NCBI RefSeq assembly: GCF_011059185.1
Contig: NZ_JAALFE010000012.1
Coordinates: forward strand, 40,563-104,562
Origin: Paragemmobacter kunshanensis
GTDB taxonomy: Bacteria > Pseudomonadota > Alphaproteobacteria > Rhodobacterales > Rhodobacteraceae
Reading direction: 5' to 3'
Length of the DNA stretch: 64,000 bases
Shown here: positions 9,474 through 18,482 of the stretch, piece by piece
Layout of the letters: the number at the start of each line of letters is the position of its first letter
Numbering within the stretch: position 1 is the stretch's first letter
Notes under the pieces: generated by a model
Seen by the model: the letters and a program-made list of their open reading frames with translations, nothing else
Databases searched by the model: none
What the model was told of the DNA's origin: nothing
Position numbers and translations under genes: made by a program

Positions 9474-9959
9474 ATGGCACCGAAGGGATATTCACGAAGC
9501 CAGATCACCCTGCACTGGGTCATCGCGGGGTTGATCGCGGTCAACCTGATCTTCGAGGACTGGATCAAGGCCGGCTGGCGCGCGATCGAGACGGGCGGCG
9601 CGCCGGTCTATGATGCCGGGGCGCTGGCCCATATCGGCATCGGCGTGGCGGTGCTGGTGCTGGTGGCCTGGCGGCTGGGCCTGCGGCTGATGCGGGGCGT
9701 GCCGGACCTGCCCGCGGATGAACCCGCCGTGATGAAACTCGCCGCGGTCCTGGGGCATGCGGCGCTTTATGCGCTGATGATCGGGGTGCCGGTGCTGGGG
9801 CTGCTTGCGTGGTTCTGGGCATCCGAGGACCTGGCGGAACTGCATGAGCTGGGCAAGCCTGCCTTTGTCATCCTGATCCTGGGCCATGTCGGCGCGGCGC
9901 TCTGGCATCAGTTCATCCGCAAGGACGGGCTGATGAACCGGATGCGGCGGCCGGGCTGA
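9474..9959 (+). CDS. Cytochrome b561 family membrane protein
   Basis: A 161-residue, four-helix inner-membrane protein of the CybB/b561 family. Candidate haem-ligand histidines lie in the first helix (ITLHWVIAG), before the second (ALAHIGIG), in the third (LGHAALY) and in the last (LGHVGAALWHQF). Such proteins move electrons between quinol and membrane or periplasmic acceptors. AGGAGAGG precedes ATG 9474. It sits alone, 121 bp after the che operon and convergent with the hydrolase at 9982. Confidence 0.9.
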   Translation: MAPKGYSRSQITLHWVIAGLIAVNLIFEDWIKAGWRAIETGGAPVYDAGALAHIGIGVAVLVLVAWRLGLRLMRGVPDLPADEPAVMKLAAVLGHAALYALMIGVPVLGLLAWFWASEDLAELHELGKPAFVILILGHVGAALWHQFIRKDGLMNRMRRPG

Positions 9960-9981
9960 GGGCCGGTCAGGCGCGATCAGA

Positions 9982-10785
9982 TCAGGCGCGATCGGGGGCG
10001 GTCAGGAAGACGCGGACCGTCTCTTCGAATTCGCGCGGCTTCTCGGCATGCAGCCAATGCCCGGCATCGGGGATGCGGGCAAAGCGGGCGGCGGGAAAGT
10101 GGTGGCGGATCGTGTCGCGGTGTTCGGGGCGGACATAGTGGCTTTGCGCGCCGGTCAGGAAAAGCGTGGGATGGTCGAAGCGGCCTTCGGTGCCGGGCCA
10201 GCCGACGATATGGGGCATCTCACCCTCAAGCACATCAAGGTTGAGCCGCCAGCGCGGCCCGCCCTCGGCCTTGAGATCCAGCGATTGCAGGAAGAAGGCG
10301 CGCAGGCCCGGATCCTCGATCAGGGCGGAAAGGCGGTGGTCGGCCTCGGCCCTTGTGGTGAGGTTGGCCAGATCCAGCGCGCGCATCGCGTCGATATGGC
10401 GGGTCTGGTCATGGGCATAGGCGACGGGGGCGATATCGGCGACGATCAGGCGGCGGATCAGATCGGGTTCGGTCAGGGCAAGCTGCATCGCGGCCTTGCC
10501 GCCCATGGAATGGCCCAGAAGATCGGCCGGGGCGCCGATATGGGCGATCACCTCGGCCAGATCGGCGGCGAGATCGGGGTAGCGGTGGCGGGCGGCGCGG
10601 GGGCTTTCGCCATGGTTGCGCATGTCCACCGCCCAGACATCGCGGATATCGGCAAGGCGGCGGGCGATCACGCCCCAGTTCCGCCCCGAGCCGAACAGGC
10701 CATGCGCGATGACAAGCGGCGGCGCGGCCACGCTGTCGGCATCGGTGGCGGGCCGGGTGGCGGGATGGTGGATCAGCTTCAGCAT
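9982..10785 (-). CDS. Alpha/beta hydrolase (YbfF-type esterase)
   Basis: A 267-residue alpha/beta hydrolase. It has the oxyanion region LVIAHGLFGSGRNW, the HGES-type loop MRNHGESP, the nucleophile elbow LLGHSMGGKAA and the C-terminal catalytic His in DAGHWLHAEKP. This set matches small acyl-ester hydrolases of the YbfF group; the substrate is not predictable. The start at 10785 matches the family N-terminus; an in-frame extension to 10902 would run into the divergent neighbour's promoter region and is rejected. Confidence 0.92.
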   Translation of the reverse strand: MLKLIHHPATRPATDADSVAAPPLVIAHGLFGSGRNWGVIARRLADIRDVWAVDMRNHGESPRAARHRYPDLAADLAEVIAHIGAPADLLGHSMGGKAAMQLALTEPDLIRRLIVADIAPVAYAHDQTRHIDAMRALDLANLTTRAEADHRLSALIEDPGLRAFFLQSLDLKAEGGPRWRLNLDVLEGEMPHIVGWPGTEGRFDHPTLFLTGAQSHYVRPEHRDTIRHHFPAARFARIPDAGHWLHAEKPREFEETVRVFLTAPDRA

Positions 10786-10879
10786 TGTTTCGCCTTCGTC
10801 ACCCGGTCGTTTCCATCCGCCCGGTTTTTCCGCCCCAGTCTTGCCGCTATCCTGCCACAATCCATTAAGGGGTATTAAG

Positions 10880-11251
10880 ATGTCTGCCAGCGCGATCATC
10901 ATTCTTCAGAAAGCCAATCGCCTTGCCGAGTTGCTTGAGGAACGGGCGGGCGTCAAGGGGGCGACGTTGGAGGCGCGGCTGGGCCGGGCCGGGCGGATCC
11001 TGATGGGCGAGGCGCGGGCCGCGGGCTGGCGCATCGCCGTGGCCGAGCGCAAGGCGCGGGCGGGCGAGTTGCTGGATGTGGATCCGCAGCGCTTTGACGA
11101 GGATTACCGCGTCTGCCTGCGCCATCTTCAGGCGGTGGAGCCGGGCCATCCGGGCCTGCCCCCCATCCGCGGCGCGCTGCAAAGCGGGGTGACGGCCGTG
11201 CTGTCGGTGGTCATCCTCTATCTCGGGCTGGCCTTTGCGGGGCTGATCTGA
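10880..11251 (+). CDS. Small conserved protein with C-terminal membrane anchor
   Basis: A 123-residue protein that I do not recognise. The first ~95 residues are charged and helical; the last ~25 (VTAVLSVVILYLGLAFAGLI) form one membrane helix, so it looks tail-anchored with the N-terminus in the cytoplasm. ATG 10880 is preceded by AAGGGG 10 bases upstream. Its 3' end overlaps the convergent DUF817 gene by 41 bp, which could give antisense 3' ends. It may be a membrane-associated regulator, but there is no direct evidence. Confidence 0.7.
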   Translation: MSASAIIILQKANRLAELLEERAGVKGATLEARLGRAGRILMGEARAAGWRIAVAERKARAGELLDVDPQRFDEDYRVCLRHLQAVEPGHPGLPPIRGALQSGVTAVLSVVILYLGLAFAGLI

Positions 11252-12098
11252 CGGCGGGGGCCGCGCCGCCAAGGGCCGCGCGGCTGACCAGCGTCACCGT
11301 CACGAACGAGACGTAAAGCAACAGATACCACGAGCCGAGCTTGCCCAGGCCCACCATCTGGCCGGGCAACTGGCCGGAATAAAGCCAGGTGCCGGTGGCG
11401 GTGCCGACATTTTCCGCGATCCAGAGCGCGAGGCTGGCGAGGAAGGCCGCCAGCGGCATCGGCATCCAGAGCGGGTGATCGGTCACGCGGAACCAGACGC
11501 GCGTCCGGGCGAAAAGGACCAGCGTCGCCGCGAAGAGCAGAAGCCGGATATCGGGCAGGAAGTGGTGGGCAAAGAAGTTGCCATAGATCGCCACCGCCAG
11601 CAGGACCGTGAAGGCGAAGGGCGGATAGGGGGTGAAGCGCATGTCGAAGATGCGGATCACCCGGGCGATATAGCTGCCCACGGCGGCATACATGAAGCCG
11701 GAGAACAGCGGCACGCCCATCACCTTGAACAGGGCGGGTTCGGGATAGCCCCAGGATCCGGCGGAAACCTTGAACCATTCCATCGCCGTGCCGGTCAGGT
11801 GAAAGAGCAGGATCACCCGCGCCTCTTCCCAGGTTTCCAGCTTTTTCCAAAGAAACAGCGCCTGCGTGGCGATGGCGAAAAGGAAGAGCGCGTCATAGCG
11901 GTGCAGGGTCCAGCCCGGCTGCCAGATCAGGTGGCTGGCGATGATCGCGGCCAGCATCAGCCCGCCGAAGAGGCAGGCCCAGCCCTGTTTCAGCACGAAC
12001 ATGACGAATTCGGCCAGCGCATGGGGCAGGCGGGCGCGGGCCCAATCCCCCAGGCGGCGTTCGAGGTTGCGGGTGCCGGGGGCGGGGGATGGGGTCAT
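11211..12098 (-). CDS. DUF817 family integral membrane protein
   Basis: A 295-residue polytopic protein with about eight hydrophobic helices, matching the DUF817 family in length and in its WGYPEPALFKVMGVPLFSGF and IAENVGTATGTWLYSGQLPG segments (each a conserved loop). Function is unknown; the family is sometimes described as YoaT-like. The start at 12098 (MTPSPAPG) leaves a short cytoplasmic tail before the first helix. It lies downstream of glyA on the same strand, separated by a hairpin cluster, and overlaps the convergent gene at 10880-11251. Confidence 0.88.
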   Translation of the reverse strand: MTPSPAPGTRNLERRLGDWARARLPHALAEFVMFVLKQGWACLFGGLMLAAIIASHLIWQPGWTLHRYDALFLFAIATQALFLWKKLETWEEARVILLFHLTGTAMEWFKVSAGSWGYPEPALFKVMGVPLFSGFMYAAVGSYIARVIRIFDMRFTPYPPFAFTVLLAVAIYGNFFAHHFLPDIRLLLFAATLVLFARTRVWFRVTDHPLWMPMPLAAFLASLALWIAENVGTATGTWLYSGQLPGQMVGLGKLGSWYLLLYVSFVTVTLVSRAALGGAAPAVRSAPQRPARDRG

Positions 12099-12143
12099 GG
12101 ATCACTCGGGACAGCGAGATGTCTGGGCGGGGGCGCAGGGGGG

Positions 12144-12347
12144 GCGATTTCTGACGCAGAAATCGCGGCGGAAAATGACGCATTTTCCGGGGGCGCGCCC
12201 AGGGAGCGAGGGGTGGTCTGTTTGCGAAAGGGGCAGGGATTTTCCTGAAAATCCCTGCCCTTGCCCTGATCGGGTGCCCCGGATGCGATGCCGGGTGCCA
12301 CCGGTTTTTGTGTCAAAAACCGTTCCGGAAAATGCGTCATTTTCCGG
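12144..12347. repeat. Cluster of five perfect hairpins, mostly with TGACGCA-type core
   Basis: The 261 bp between glyA and the DUF817 gene holds no gene but five perfect inverted repeats. They are 12144-12166 (10-bp arm GCGATTTCTG, loop ACG), 12169-12189 (arm CGGAAAATG, loop ACG), 12231-12260 (14-bp arm GGGCAGGGATTTTC, loop CT), 12302-12322 (arm CGGTTTTTG, loop TGT) and 12325-12347 (arm CCGGAAAATG, loop CGT). Four share the centre TG-NNN-CA. Similar clusters occur at 41621 and 55502. Confidence 0.9.
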
Positions 12348-12359
12348 CACGGTCGGGGA

Positions 12360-13655
12360 TTACAGATCCGGGTAGATCGGGAAGCGCTGGCAGAGGGCCT
12401 CGACCTCGGCCTTCACCTTGGCCTCGACCGCGCTGTTGCCGTCTTCGCCGTTGGCGGCAAGGCCATCGACGACTTCGGTGATCCAGCGGGCGATCTGGCG
12501 GAACTCCGCCTCACCGAAGCCGCGCGTCGTGCCTGCGGGGGTGCCCAGACGGACGCCCGAGGTGATGGTGGGCTTTTCGGTATCGAAGGGGATGCCGTTC
12601 TTGTTGCAGGTGATATGGGCGCGGCCCAGGGCCTTTTCGGTGGCATTGCCCTTCACGCCCTTGGGGCGCAGGTCCACCAGCATAAGATGCGTGTCGGTGC
12701 CGCCGGTGACGATGTCGAGCCCGCCCTTCATCAGCTCATCCGCCAGCGCCTTGGCATTGGCGATGACCTGTTTCTGATAGGTGACGAAGCCGGGTTGCAG
12801 CGCCTCGCCGAAGGCCACGGCCTTTGCGGCGATCACATGCATCAGGGGGCCGCCCTGGATGCCCGGGAAGATGGCGGAATTGACCTTCTTCGCGATCTCT
12901 TCGCTGTCGGTCAGGATCATCCCGCCGCGCGGGCCGCGCAGGGTTTTATGCGTGGTGGTGGTGGCGACATGGGCATGCGGGAAGGGCGAGGGGTAGAGGC
13001 CCGCCGCCACGAGGCCCGCGAAATGTGCCATGTCCACAAGGAGATAGGCGCCGACCGAGTCGGCGATTTCGCGCATGCGCTTGAAATCGATCACCCGCGG
13101 GATGGCGGAGCCGCCGGCGATGATCAGCTTCGGCTTGTGCTCGGCCGCCAGTTCGGCGACCTGGTCATAGTTCAGTTCCAGATCCTGCTTGCGCACGCCG
13201 TATTGCACGGCCTTGAACCACTTGCCCGACTGGTTGGGGGCCGCGCCATGCGTCAGGTGGCCGCCCGCATCGAGCGACATGCCGAGGATGGTGTCGCCGG
13301 GCTGGATCAGCGCCTGGAACACGCCCTGGTTGGCCTGCGAACCGGAGTTCGGCTGCACGTTGGCAAAGCCGCAACCGAACAGCTTGCAGGCCCGTTCGAT
13401 CGCCAGATTTTCAGCGATATCAACGTATTGGCAGCCGCCATAATAGCGCTTGCCGGGATAGCCTTCGGCATATTTGTTGGTCATCACCGACCCTTGCGCT
13501 TCCATCACGGCGCGGGAGACGATGTTTTCCGAGGCGATCAGTTCGATCTCGTGCCGCTGGCGGCCAAGTTCCTGGGTGATCGCGCCGAAGAGTTCGGCAT
13601 CGCGGGTGGCGAGCGGTTCGGTGAAGAATCCGGTGTCGCGGTGGGGGGCGTTCAT
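12360..13655 (-). CDS. glyA: Serine hydroxymethyltransferase GlyA
   Basis: A 431-residue, full-length SHMT that interconverts serine and tetrahydrofolate with glycine and 5,10-methylene-THF using PLP. Conserved features are [10 protein letters not shown], the [13 protein letters not shown] substrate loop, [15 protein letters not shown] and the PLP lysine in [17 protein letters not shown] 13655 is preferred over GTG 13661 because GAGGAG is correctly spaced only from the ATG. It is transcribed alone from a short leader; no riboswitch was recognised. The 3' flank is the hairpin cluster at 12144-12347. Confidence 0.97.
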   Translation of the reverse strand: MNAPHRDTGFFTEPLATRDAELFGAITQELGRQRHEIELIASENIVSRAVMEAQGSVMTNKYAEGYPGKRYYGGCQYVDIAENLAIERACKLFGCGFANVQPNSGSQANQGVFQALIQPGDTILGMSLDAGGHLTHGAAPNQSGKWFKAVQYGVRKQDLELNYDQVAELAAEHKPKLIIAGGSAIPRVIDFKRMREIADSVGAYLLVDMAHFAGLVAAGLYPSPFPHAHVATTTTHKTLRGPRGGMILTDSEEIAKKVNSAIFPGIQGGPLMHVIAAKAVAFGEALQPGFVTYQKQVIANAKALADELMKGGLDIVTGGTDTHLMLVDLRPKGVKGNATEKALGRAHITCNKNGIPFDTEKPTITSGVRLGTPAGTTRGFGEAEFRQIARWITEVVDGLAANGEDGNSAVEAKVKAEVEALCQRFPIYPDL

Positions 13656-13859
13656 GGGCACTCCTCATGGCGGAATTCGCGGGCTTGGGCTGCATCTAGC
13701 GCAATGGGGGCAATGCGGGAAGGCAGGAAAACGACTCCAAAGGCGCACGGTGCGAAATAAATGTGCGCATCGGAACTTATGTCGCGGATCGGAACGGGGG
13801 TTGAGTTTGCGCCAAGCCGCCCGCAAGACTGCGGGGCAGGATCAGGGGAGGTTGGGCCG

Positions 13860-14627
13860 ATGGCCTTTTCACGCATCGCCTTCATGGCTTCGACGGCATC
13901 CGCGGCGACCGAGGCCCTGCGGGTGCTGACGGCGCGTTACGGGCAGGTGCCGCTGGAGAGGGCAGATGTTGTGGTGGCGCTGGGGGGGGACGGCTTCATG
14001 TTGCAGACGCTGCATGAAACCCAGGCGCTGGCGCTGCCCGTTTACGGGATGAATTGCGGCACCATCGGCTTTCTGATGAACACCTATGCCCCCGGCGACC
14101 TGCCCGCGCGGCTGGCGGCGGCGGAAGAGGCGGTGATCCATCCCCTGCGGATGCAGGCGCTGGATGTGGAGGGCGCGCGGCACGAGGCGCTGGCGATCAA
14201 CGAGGTGAGCCTGCTGCGCGCGGGGCCGCAGGCGGCGAAGCTGCGGGTCAGCGTCGATGGACGGGTGCGGATGGAGGAGCTTGTCTGCGACGGGGCGCTG
14301 GTGGCAACGCCTGCGGGATCAACGGCTTACAACTATTCGGCGCATGGGCCGATCCTGCCCATCGGGGCGGATGTGCTGGCCTTGACGGCGATGGCGGCCT
14401 TTCGGCCAAGGCGCTGGCGCGGGGCGCTGATCCCCAGCACATCGGTCGTGCGTTTCGACGTGCTGGAGGCGGAGAAGCGCCCGGTCATGGCCGATGCCGA
14501 CAGCCGCGGATCGGTGCGGGGTGTTGCAAGCGTCGAGGTGCGGTCGGAGCCGGGGGTGCGGCATCGCATCCTGTTCGATCCGGGGCATGGGCTGGAAGAG
14601 CGGCTGATCAACGAGCAATTCGTCTAA
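13860..14627 (+). CDS. nadK: NAD kinase
   Basis: A 255-residue ATP-NAD kinase that makes NADP from NAD. It shows the GGDG motif (VVALGGDGFMLQTLHE; Phe follows, as in some alphaproteobacterial forms), GMNCGTIGFLMN, the Asn-Glu pair in AINEVSLLR and the TPAGSTAYNYSAHGP signature. AGGGGAGG precedes ATG 13860. It diverges from glyA across about 200 bp. Within that gap the octamer ATCGGAAC occurs twice (around 13769 and 13788), of unknown meaning. Confidence 0.95.
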   Translation: MAFSRIAFMASTASAATEALRVLTARYGQVPLERADVVVALGGDGFMLQTLHETQALALPVYGMNCGTIGFLMNTYAPGDLPARLAAAEEAVIHPLRMQALDVEGARHEALAINEVSLLRAGPQAAKLRVSVDGRVRMEELVCDGALVATPAGSTAYNYSAHGPILPIGADVLALTAMAAFRPRRWRGALIPSTSVVRFDVLEAEKRPVMADADSRGSVRGVASVEVRSEPGVRHRILFDPGHGLEERLINEQFV

Positions 14628-14961
14628 CCCGCGGGGAACGCTGCATTCATTTTCGCGATTCCGTCCGGAGGGCGTGCCGCGCCCGGTGCAGACGGGCAGT
14701 GCAGCAGCCGGTGCAGACGCGCGCGCGGGTAGGGCTGCGTTAATCATGGCAGGCGGGGGGATGAGTCGGGCCGGGTGCCGGGCCAGCCCGGCGCCCCGGA
14801 CGTGAGCCGGGGCCTGTGGGCGGTTCTGGGTGGTTCGGGGCGGTTCGGGGCGGTTCGGGGAGGCCCCGGGTCAGGCCCGGGGCGGGCGCGCGGGGGGGCT
14901 TTCACGTCCATCCGTGATGCCCCCTTGATCGGGGGCGGAGAGTTGCGTTAGCGCTGTCGGC
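14628..14961. other. Gene-free spacer with short tandem and inverted repeats
   Basis: No gene was recognised in these 334 bp. They contain a tandem of GGTTCGGGGC-type units at about 14830-14862 and one copy of the CCCGGG-TCAGG-CCCGGG family at about 14866-14883. No convincing promoter or structured RNA was seen. Confidence 0.6.
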
Positions 14962-15351
14962 ATGTGGATGCCGCGCTTTCCATCGGTGATGCGGGCCGTG
15001 ATGGCCCTTCTGCTGGGCCTTGCGCTGGTGGGCGCAGGCGCGGCGCATCGCCCGCTGGAGCGGCCCGCCGAGGCGGCGGCGATGGCGGCCTTCCTCGCCT
15101 CGGGCGGATCGCTGGCCGATCTCTGCCATGATGCGGGAAGCCCGGGGCATCGCAACGGGCATGGCGCGATGGAGTGCCCGGCCTGCGTCTTGCAGAAATG
15201 CGCGATGGCGGCGGCAGGGATGGCCCTGCCCGCCCCCGTGCGGGGGCGGCTGGTCCTGGCGCTCTGGCCTGTCACGCGCGGGCAGCCGGTTCCCGACGAT
15301 CCGCTGATCCTGCCCCCGGCGCGGGGCCCCCCGGAGACGACCTTTTCCTGA
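14962..15351 (+). CDS. DUF2946-like exported protein with His/Cys motif
   Basis: A 129-residue protein with a hydrophobic N-terminal segment (VMRAVMALLLGLALVGAGAA) that is probably a signal peptide or anchor. Residues about 55-81 carry HDAGSPGHRNGHGAMECPAC followed by VLQKCAM, giving several His residues and a C-x2-C-x4-C pattern typical of DUF2946-like proteins and suggestive of metal binding. It is followed after 59 bp by a PepSY membrane protein, a frequent pairing in iron or copper uptake loci. The start is uncertain: no good ribosome site precedes 14962, and ATG 14989 is an alternative. Confidence 0.75.
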   Translation: MWMPRFPSVMRAVMALLLGLALVGAGAAHRPLERPAEAAAMAAFLASGGSLADLCHDAGSPGHRNGHGAMECPACVLQKCAMAAAGMALPAPVRGRLVLALWPVTRGQPVPDDPLILPPARGPPETTFS

Positions 15352-15410
15352 TGCGATCTTCAGGCTGCCGCGTGGTGCGGCGGCCAGCTCATGGACAAAG
15401 GATGGATCCC

Positions 15411-16802
15411 ATGGTTTCCACAACGGAAGATGTCGCCCGCGCGGCGACGGAACGGCGCTATTTCACGGTCTGGCGCTGGCATTTCTACAGTTCCCTTTAC
15501 GTGTTTCCCTTCCTGATCATGCTGGCGGTGACCGGCCTGATCATGCTGTGGATTTCGGCCCTGACCGAGATCAATGGCGAGCGGACGGTCATCCAGCCGG
15601 GCGATGCGCCGCTGGCGGTATCCGCCCTGCAGGCGGCGGCCGAGGCCGCCATTCCCGGCGGCGTGGCGGGGGCCTATATCGAGCCGATGGCGGCGGACCG
15701 GGTGGCCGTGTTCCGCGTGGCGGGCGAGGCGGGCGAGATGACGGTGGTCATCAATCCCTATACCGCCGAGGTGGTGGAGACCTTCCCCTGGCGGGCGGGC
15801 TGGTATGATTTCGCGACCGAGATCCATGGCACGCTGCTGATCGGCGATCTGGGCGACTGGCTGATCGAGGCGGCGGCCTCGCTGGGCGTGATCCTTGTCG
15901 TGACCGGCCTCTGGCTGCATTGGCCGCGCCGGGGCGCGGGCTGGCGCGAGGCGCTGTTGCCGAAGGTTGCCTTCTCGTCGCGCGGGGCGTGGAAGGCGCT
16001 GCATGGTGCGGTGGGGATGTGGATGTCGGTTGTGCTGCTGGTCTTCCTGATTTCGGGCCTGAGCTGGGCCGGGATCTGGGGCGGCAAGATGGTGCAGGCC
16101 TGGTCGACCTTTCCGGCCGAGAAATGGGATGCGGTGCCGCTGTCGGACAAGACCCATGCCGAGATGAACCATGGCGCGGAGAAGAGCGTGCCCTGGGGGC
16201 TGGAGCAGACGCCGATGCCGGAAAGCGGATCGCTGGCCGGGGTGCAGGCGGTGGCCGGGCCGGTGGATATCGACGGCGTGGCGGGGTTTGCGCGCGGCCT
16301 CGGGTTCGACGGGCGGTTCCAGATCGCCCTGCCGGGCGACGAGACCGGGGTCTGGACGATCAGCCATGACAGCATGTCGAATGACGGGCCGGACCCGAGC
16401 GCGGACCGGACGATCCATATCGACCAGTATACCGGCAATGTGCTGGCCGATGTGGGCTATGCCGATTACTCCCCCTGGGCCAAGGCCATGGCCTATGGCA
16501 TCGCCTTCCATGAAGGCGACATGGGGGTGTGGAACATCGCGCTGAACACGGTCTTCTGCCTGTCGATGATCTTCCTGCCGGTATCGGGGCTGGTGATGTG
16601 GTGGAAGCGGCGGCCCGAGCGGGCCTTCCGCCTGGCCGCGCCGCCCGCGCCGCAGGGTCTGGCCTTCTGGTGGGGGGCGGCGGCGCTGATCGTGGTGCTG
16701 GGGCTGGCCTTCCCGCTGGGCGGGGCGGCGATCGCGGCGGTGATCGTGCTGGATCTGGTGCTGCTGCGGCAGGTGCCGGCGCTGCGGCGGGTGCTGTCGT
16801 AA
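15411..16802 (+). CDS. PepSY-associated transmembrane protein
   Basis: A 463-residue PepSY_TM family protein. It has a first helix at about 25-48 (FYSSLYVFPFLIMLAVTGLI), a periplasmic PepSY-like segment, paired central helices with WLHWPRR and WKALHGAVGMW, another periplasmic domain, and C-terminal helices including SMIFLPVSGLVMWWKRRP. Family members are often linked to siderophore or metal uptake and to ferric reductase activity. ATG 15411 is chosen for AAGGA 8 bases upstream; ATG 15402 is too close to it. It probably forms a unit with the DUF2946-like gene. Confidence 0.92.
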   Translation: MVSTTEDVARAATERRYFTVWRWHFYSSLYVFPFLIMLAVTGLIMLWISALTEINGERTVIQPGDAPLAVSALQAAAEAAIPGGVAGAYIEPMAADRVAVFRVAGEAGEMTVVINPYTAEVVETFPWRAGWYDFATEIHGTLLIGDLGDWLIEAAASLGVILVVTGLWLHWPRRGAGWREALLPKVAFSSRGAWKALHGAVGMWMSVVLLVFLISGLSWAGIWGGKMVQAWSTFPAEKWDAVPLSDKTHAEMNHGAEKSVPWGLEQTPMPESGSLAGVQAVAGPVDIDGVAGFARGLGFDGRFQIALPGDETGVWTISHDSMSNDGPDPSADRTIHIDQYTGNVLADVGYADYSPWAKAMAYGIAFHEGDMGVWNIALNTVFCLSMIFLPVSGLVMWWKRRPERAFRLAAPPAPQGLAFWWGAAALIVVLGLAFPLGGAAIAAVIVLDLVLLRQVPALRRVLS

Positions 16803-16825
16803 GCCGAAGGCTTGCGGTGCGGCCG

Positions 16826-16965
16826 TAGGGCGGGGTTGACCCCGCCCTATGTCTTTTTTTTGGGGGGGGGTGGCGGGGTGAACCCCGCCCTACGGCGTTG
16901 CGCGGGGTGGGCAGGGTATGGCCGGAGCGGGGGCGCGTGGCGGGGTGAACCCCGCCCTACGGGTG
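16826..16965. repeat. Three copies of GGCGGGGTGAACCCCGCC palindrome
   Basis: Copies lie at about 16826-16850 (variant with TTGACC), 16869-16893 and 16939-16963, each a GGCGGGG/CCCCGCC inverted repeat followed by CTAC. A T8-G10 run at about 16853-16870 separates the first two. The same repeat recurs at 37965-38162. It fits a dispersed REP-like family rather than a gene-specific terminator. Confidence 0.85.
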
Positions 16966-17000
16966 TTCCGCATGGTGACCCCGCGCGCGCCGGGCCTGGC

Positions 17001-18482
17001 TTACTTCCAGCCGTCGATCTTGCGGTAGAGGGTGGAGGGTGCCAGTTCGAGGATGCGGGCGGCCTTGGGGACCGAGCCGTCGAAGCGTTTCAGCGTGGCC
17101 TCGATCACCAGGCGTTCGATTTCGGCCAGTGGCTTGCCGATCAGCGCATCGAGGGCGGGTTCCCGGTCCTGCCCGTCGATGGCAGGCAGAGGCGGCGCGG
17201 GGCCGGGCTCATCGGCCACGATATCGGGCAGCATCTCGGGCGTGACGAGGCCGCCTTCGTTCATCACCACCACATGGCGGATCACGTTCAGCACCTGGCG
17301 CACATTGCCGGGCCAGGGCAGGCGGCGGAAGAGGGCCTCTACCTCGGGCGAGAGGCCGTCGAAGCGACGGCCCTCTTCGGCGGCAAAGCGGGCGAGGGCG
17401 GTTTCGGCGATCTCGATCACGTCGTCGCCCCGGTCGCGCAGGGGCGGCATGTGGATCGGCACGACATAGAGCCGGTAGTAGAGATCCTCGCGGAAATGGC
17501 CGCGGCGGACGGCGTCGAGCGGATCCTGGTTGGTGGCGCAGACGATGCGGACATTCACCTTGCGCGGCCGGGTGGCGCCGACGGGCTGCACGGTGGAGGT
17601 TTGCAGGAAGCGCAGCAGCTTGGTCTGCAGGGCGGGGGCCATCTCGCAGATTTCATCCAGGAAGAGCGTGCCGCCATCGGCGGCGGCGGCGGCGCCCGGC
17701 TTGTCGGAGATGGCGCCGGTGAAGCTGCCCTTCACATGGCCGAACACCTCGGATTCCAGCAGGTCCTGCGGGATGGCGCCGCAGTTGAGCGCGATGAAGG
17801 GGCCGGAGGCGCGGGGGGAATATTCATGCACGGCGAGGGCGCAGAGTTCCTTGCCGGTGCCGCTTTCGCCGGTGATGAAGACCGTGGCCATGGAGCGCGC
17901 GACGGAACGGATCATGCCCTGCAGGCGCGCCATGCGTTCGGAGGAGCCGACGAAGGCGGTGGCGGGGCCGGGGGTGGTGGCGTTGATGGGGGCGGGAGGC
18001 GGTGGGGGGGCGGCCTCGCTGCGCGGGATCGGCCTGGGCGCTTCGGGCGTGCCGGGGCGGCGGGTGGCGGGCCGTGCGAGGCGGGGGCGGCCCGCCGCGC
18101 GGCCGGCGAGGGCATTTTCCACCGCGCCGAGGAAACGGGTTTCGTCGAAGGGTTTGACCAGGAATTCATAGGCCCCGGCGCGCATCGCCTCGACCGCCTT
18201 GTTGATGGAACCGTTGGCGGTGATCACGATGACGGCGGTTTCCGGGCGGAGGGCGAGCATCTCCTGCATGAGGTCGAGCCCGTCGCGATCGGGCAGCATC
18301 AGATCGAGCAGGACCACCGTCGCGCCGGTATCGCGAAAGGCGGAGAGCCCCTCGGCGGCGCTGCCCGCGCTGCGCACGGCATGGCCTGCATGGGTAAGGA
18401 CGGAGCGGTAGACCATCTGGAGCGAGGGCGTATCCTCGATCAGCAGGAGGGGCGGCTGGGGCGGGGAGGCGGCGGTGGTCAT
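17001..18482 (-). CDS. Sigma-54-dependent response regulator (LuxO/NtrC type)
   Basis: A 493-residue regulator. A receiver domain (D60 in [13 protein letters not shown], Lys in FLVKPFDE) is followed by a Pro/Ala linker, a sigma-54 AAA+ domain (Walker A GESGTGKE near 213, Walker [10 protein letters not shown], arginine-finger region) and a C-terminal Fis-type helix-turn-helix ([16 protein letters not shown]). The sigma-54 contact loop reads GSFTGA rather than GAFTGA. It activates sigma-54 promoters when phosphorylated. The upstream Hpt gene overlaps its start by 4 bp, so phosphate probably arrives by phosphorelay. No sensor kinase is adjacent; targets are unknown. Confidence 0.93.
   Translation of the reverse strand: MTTAASPPQPPLLLIEDTPSLQMVYRSVLTHAGHAVRSAGSAAEGLSAFRDTGATVVLLDLMLPDRDGLDLMQEMLALRPETAVIVITANGSINKAVEAMRAGAYEFLVKPFDETRFLGAVENALAGRAAGRPRLARPATRRPGTPEAPRPIPRSEAAPPPPPAPINATTPGPATAFVGSSERMARLQGMIRSVARSMATVFITGESGTGKELCALAVHEYSPRASGPFIALNCGAIPQDLLESEVFGHVKGSFTGAISDKPGAAAAADGGTLFLDEICEMAPALQTKLLRFLQTSTVQPVGATRPRKVNVRIVCATNQDPLDAVRRGHFREDLYYRLYVVPIHMPPLRDRGDDVIEIAETALARFAAEEGRRFDGLSPEVEALFRRLPWPGNVRQVLNVIRHVVVMNEGGLVTPEMLPDIVADEPGPAPPLPAIDGQDREPALDALIGKPLAEIERLVIEATLKRFDGSVPKAARILELAPSTLYRKIDGWK

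Noticed and set aside
13769-13795. Direct repeat ATCGGAAC upstream of nadK as an ECF-type promoter
   Set aside because: GGAAC resembles an ECF -35 element, but no GTT-type -10 is found at 16-17 bp from either copy.
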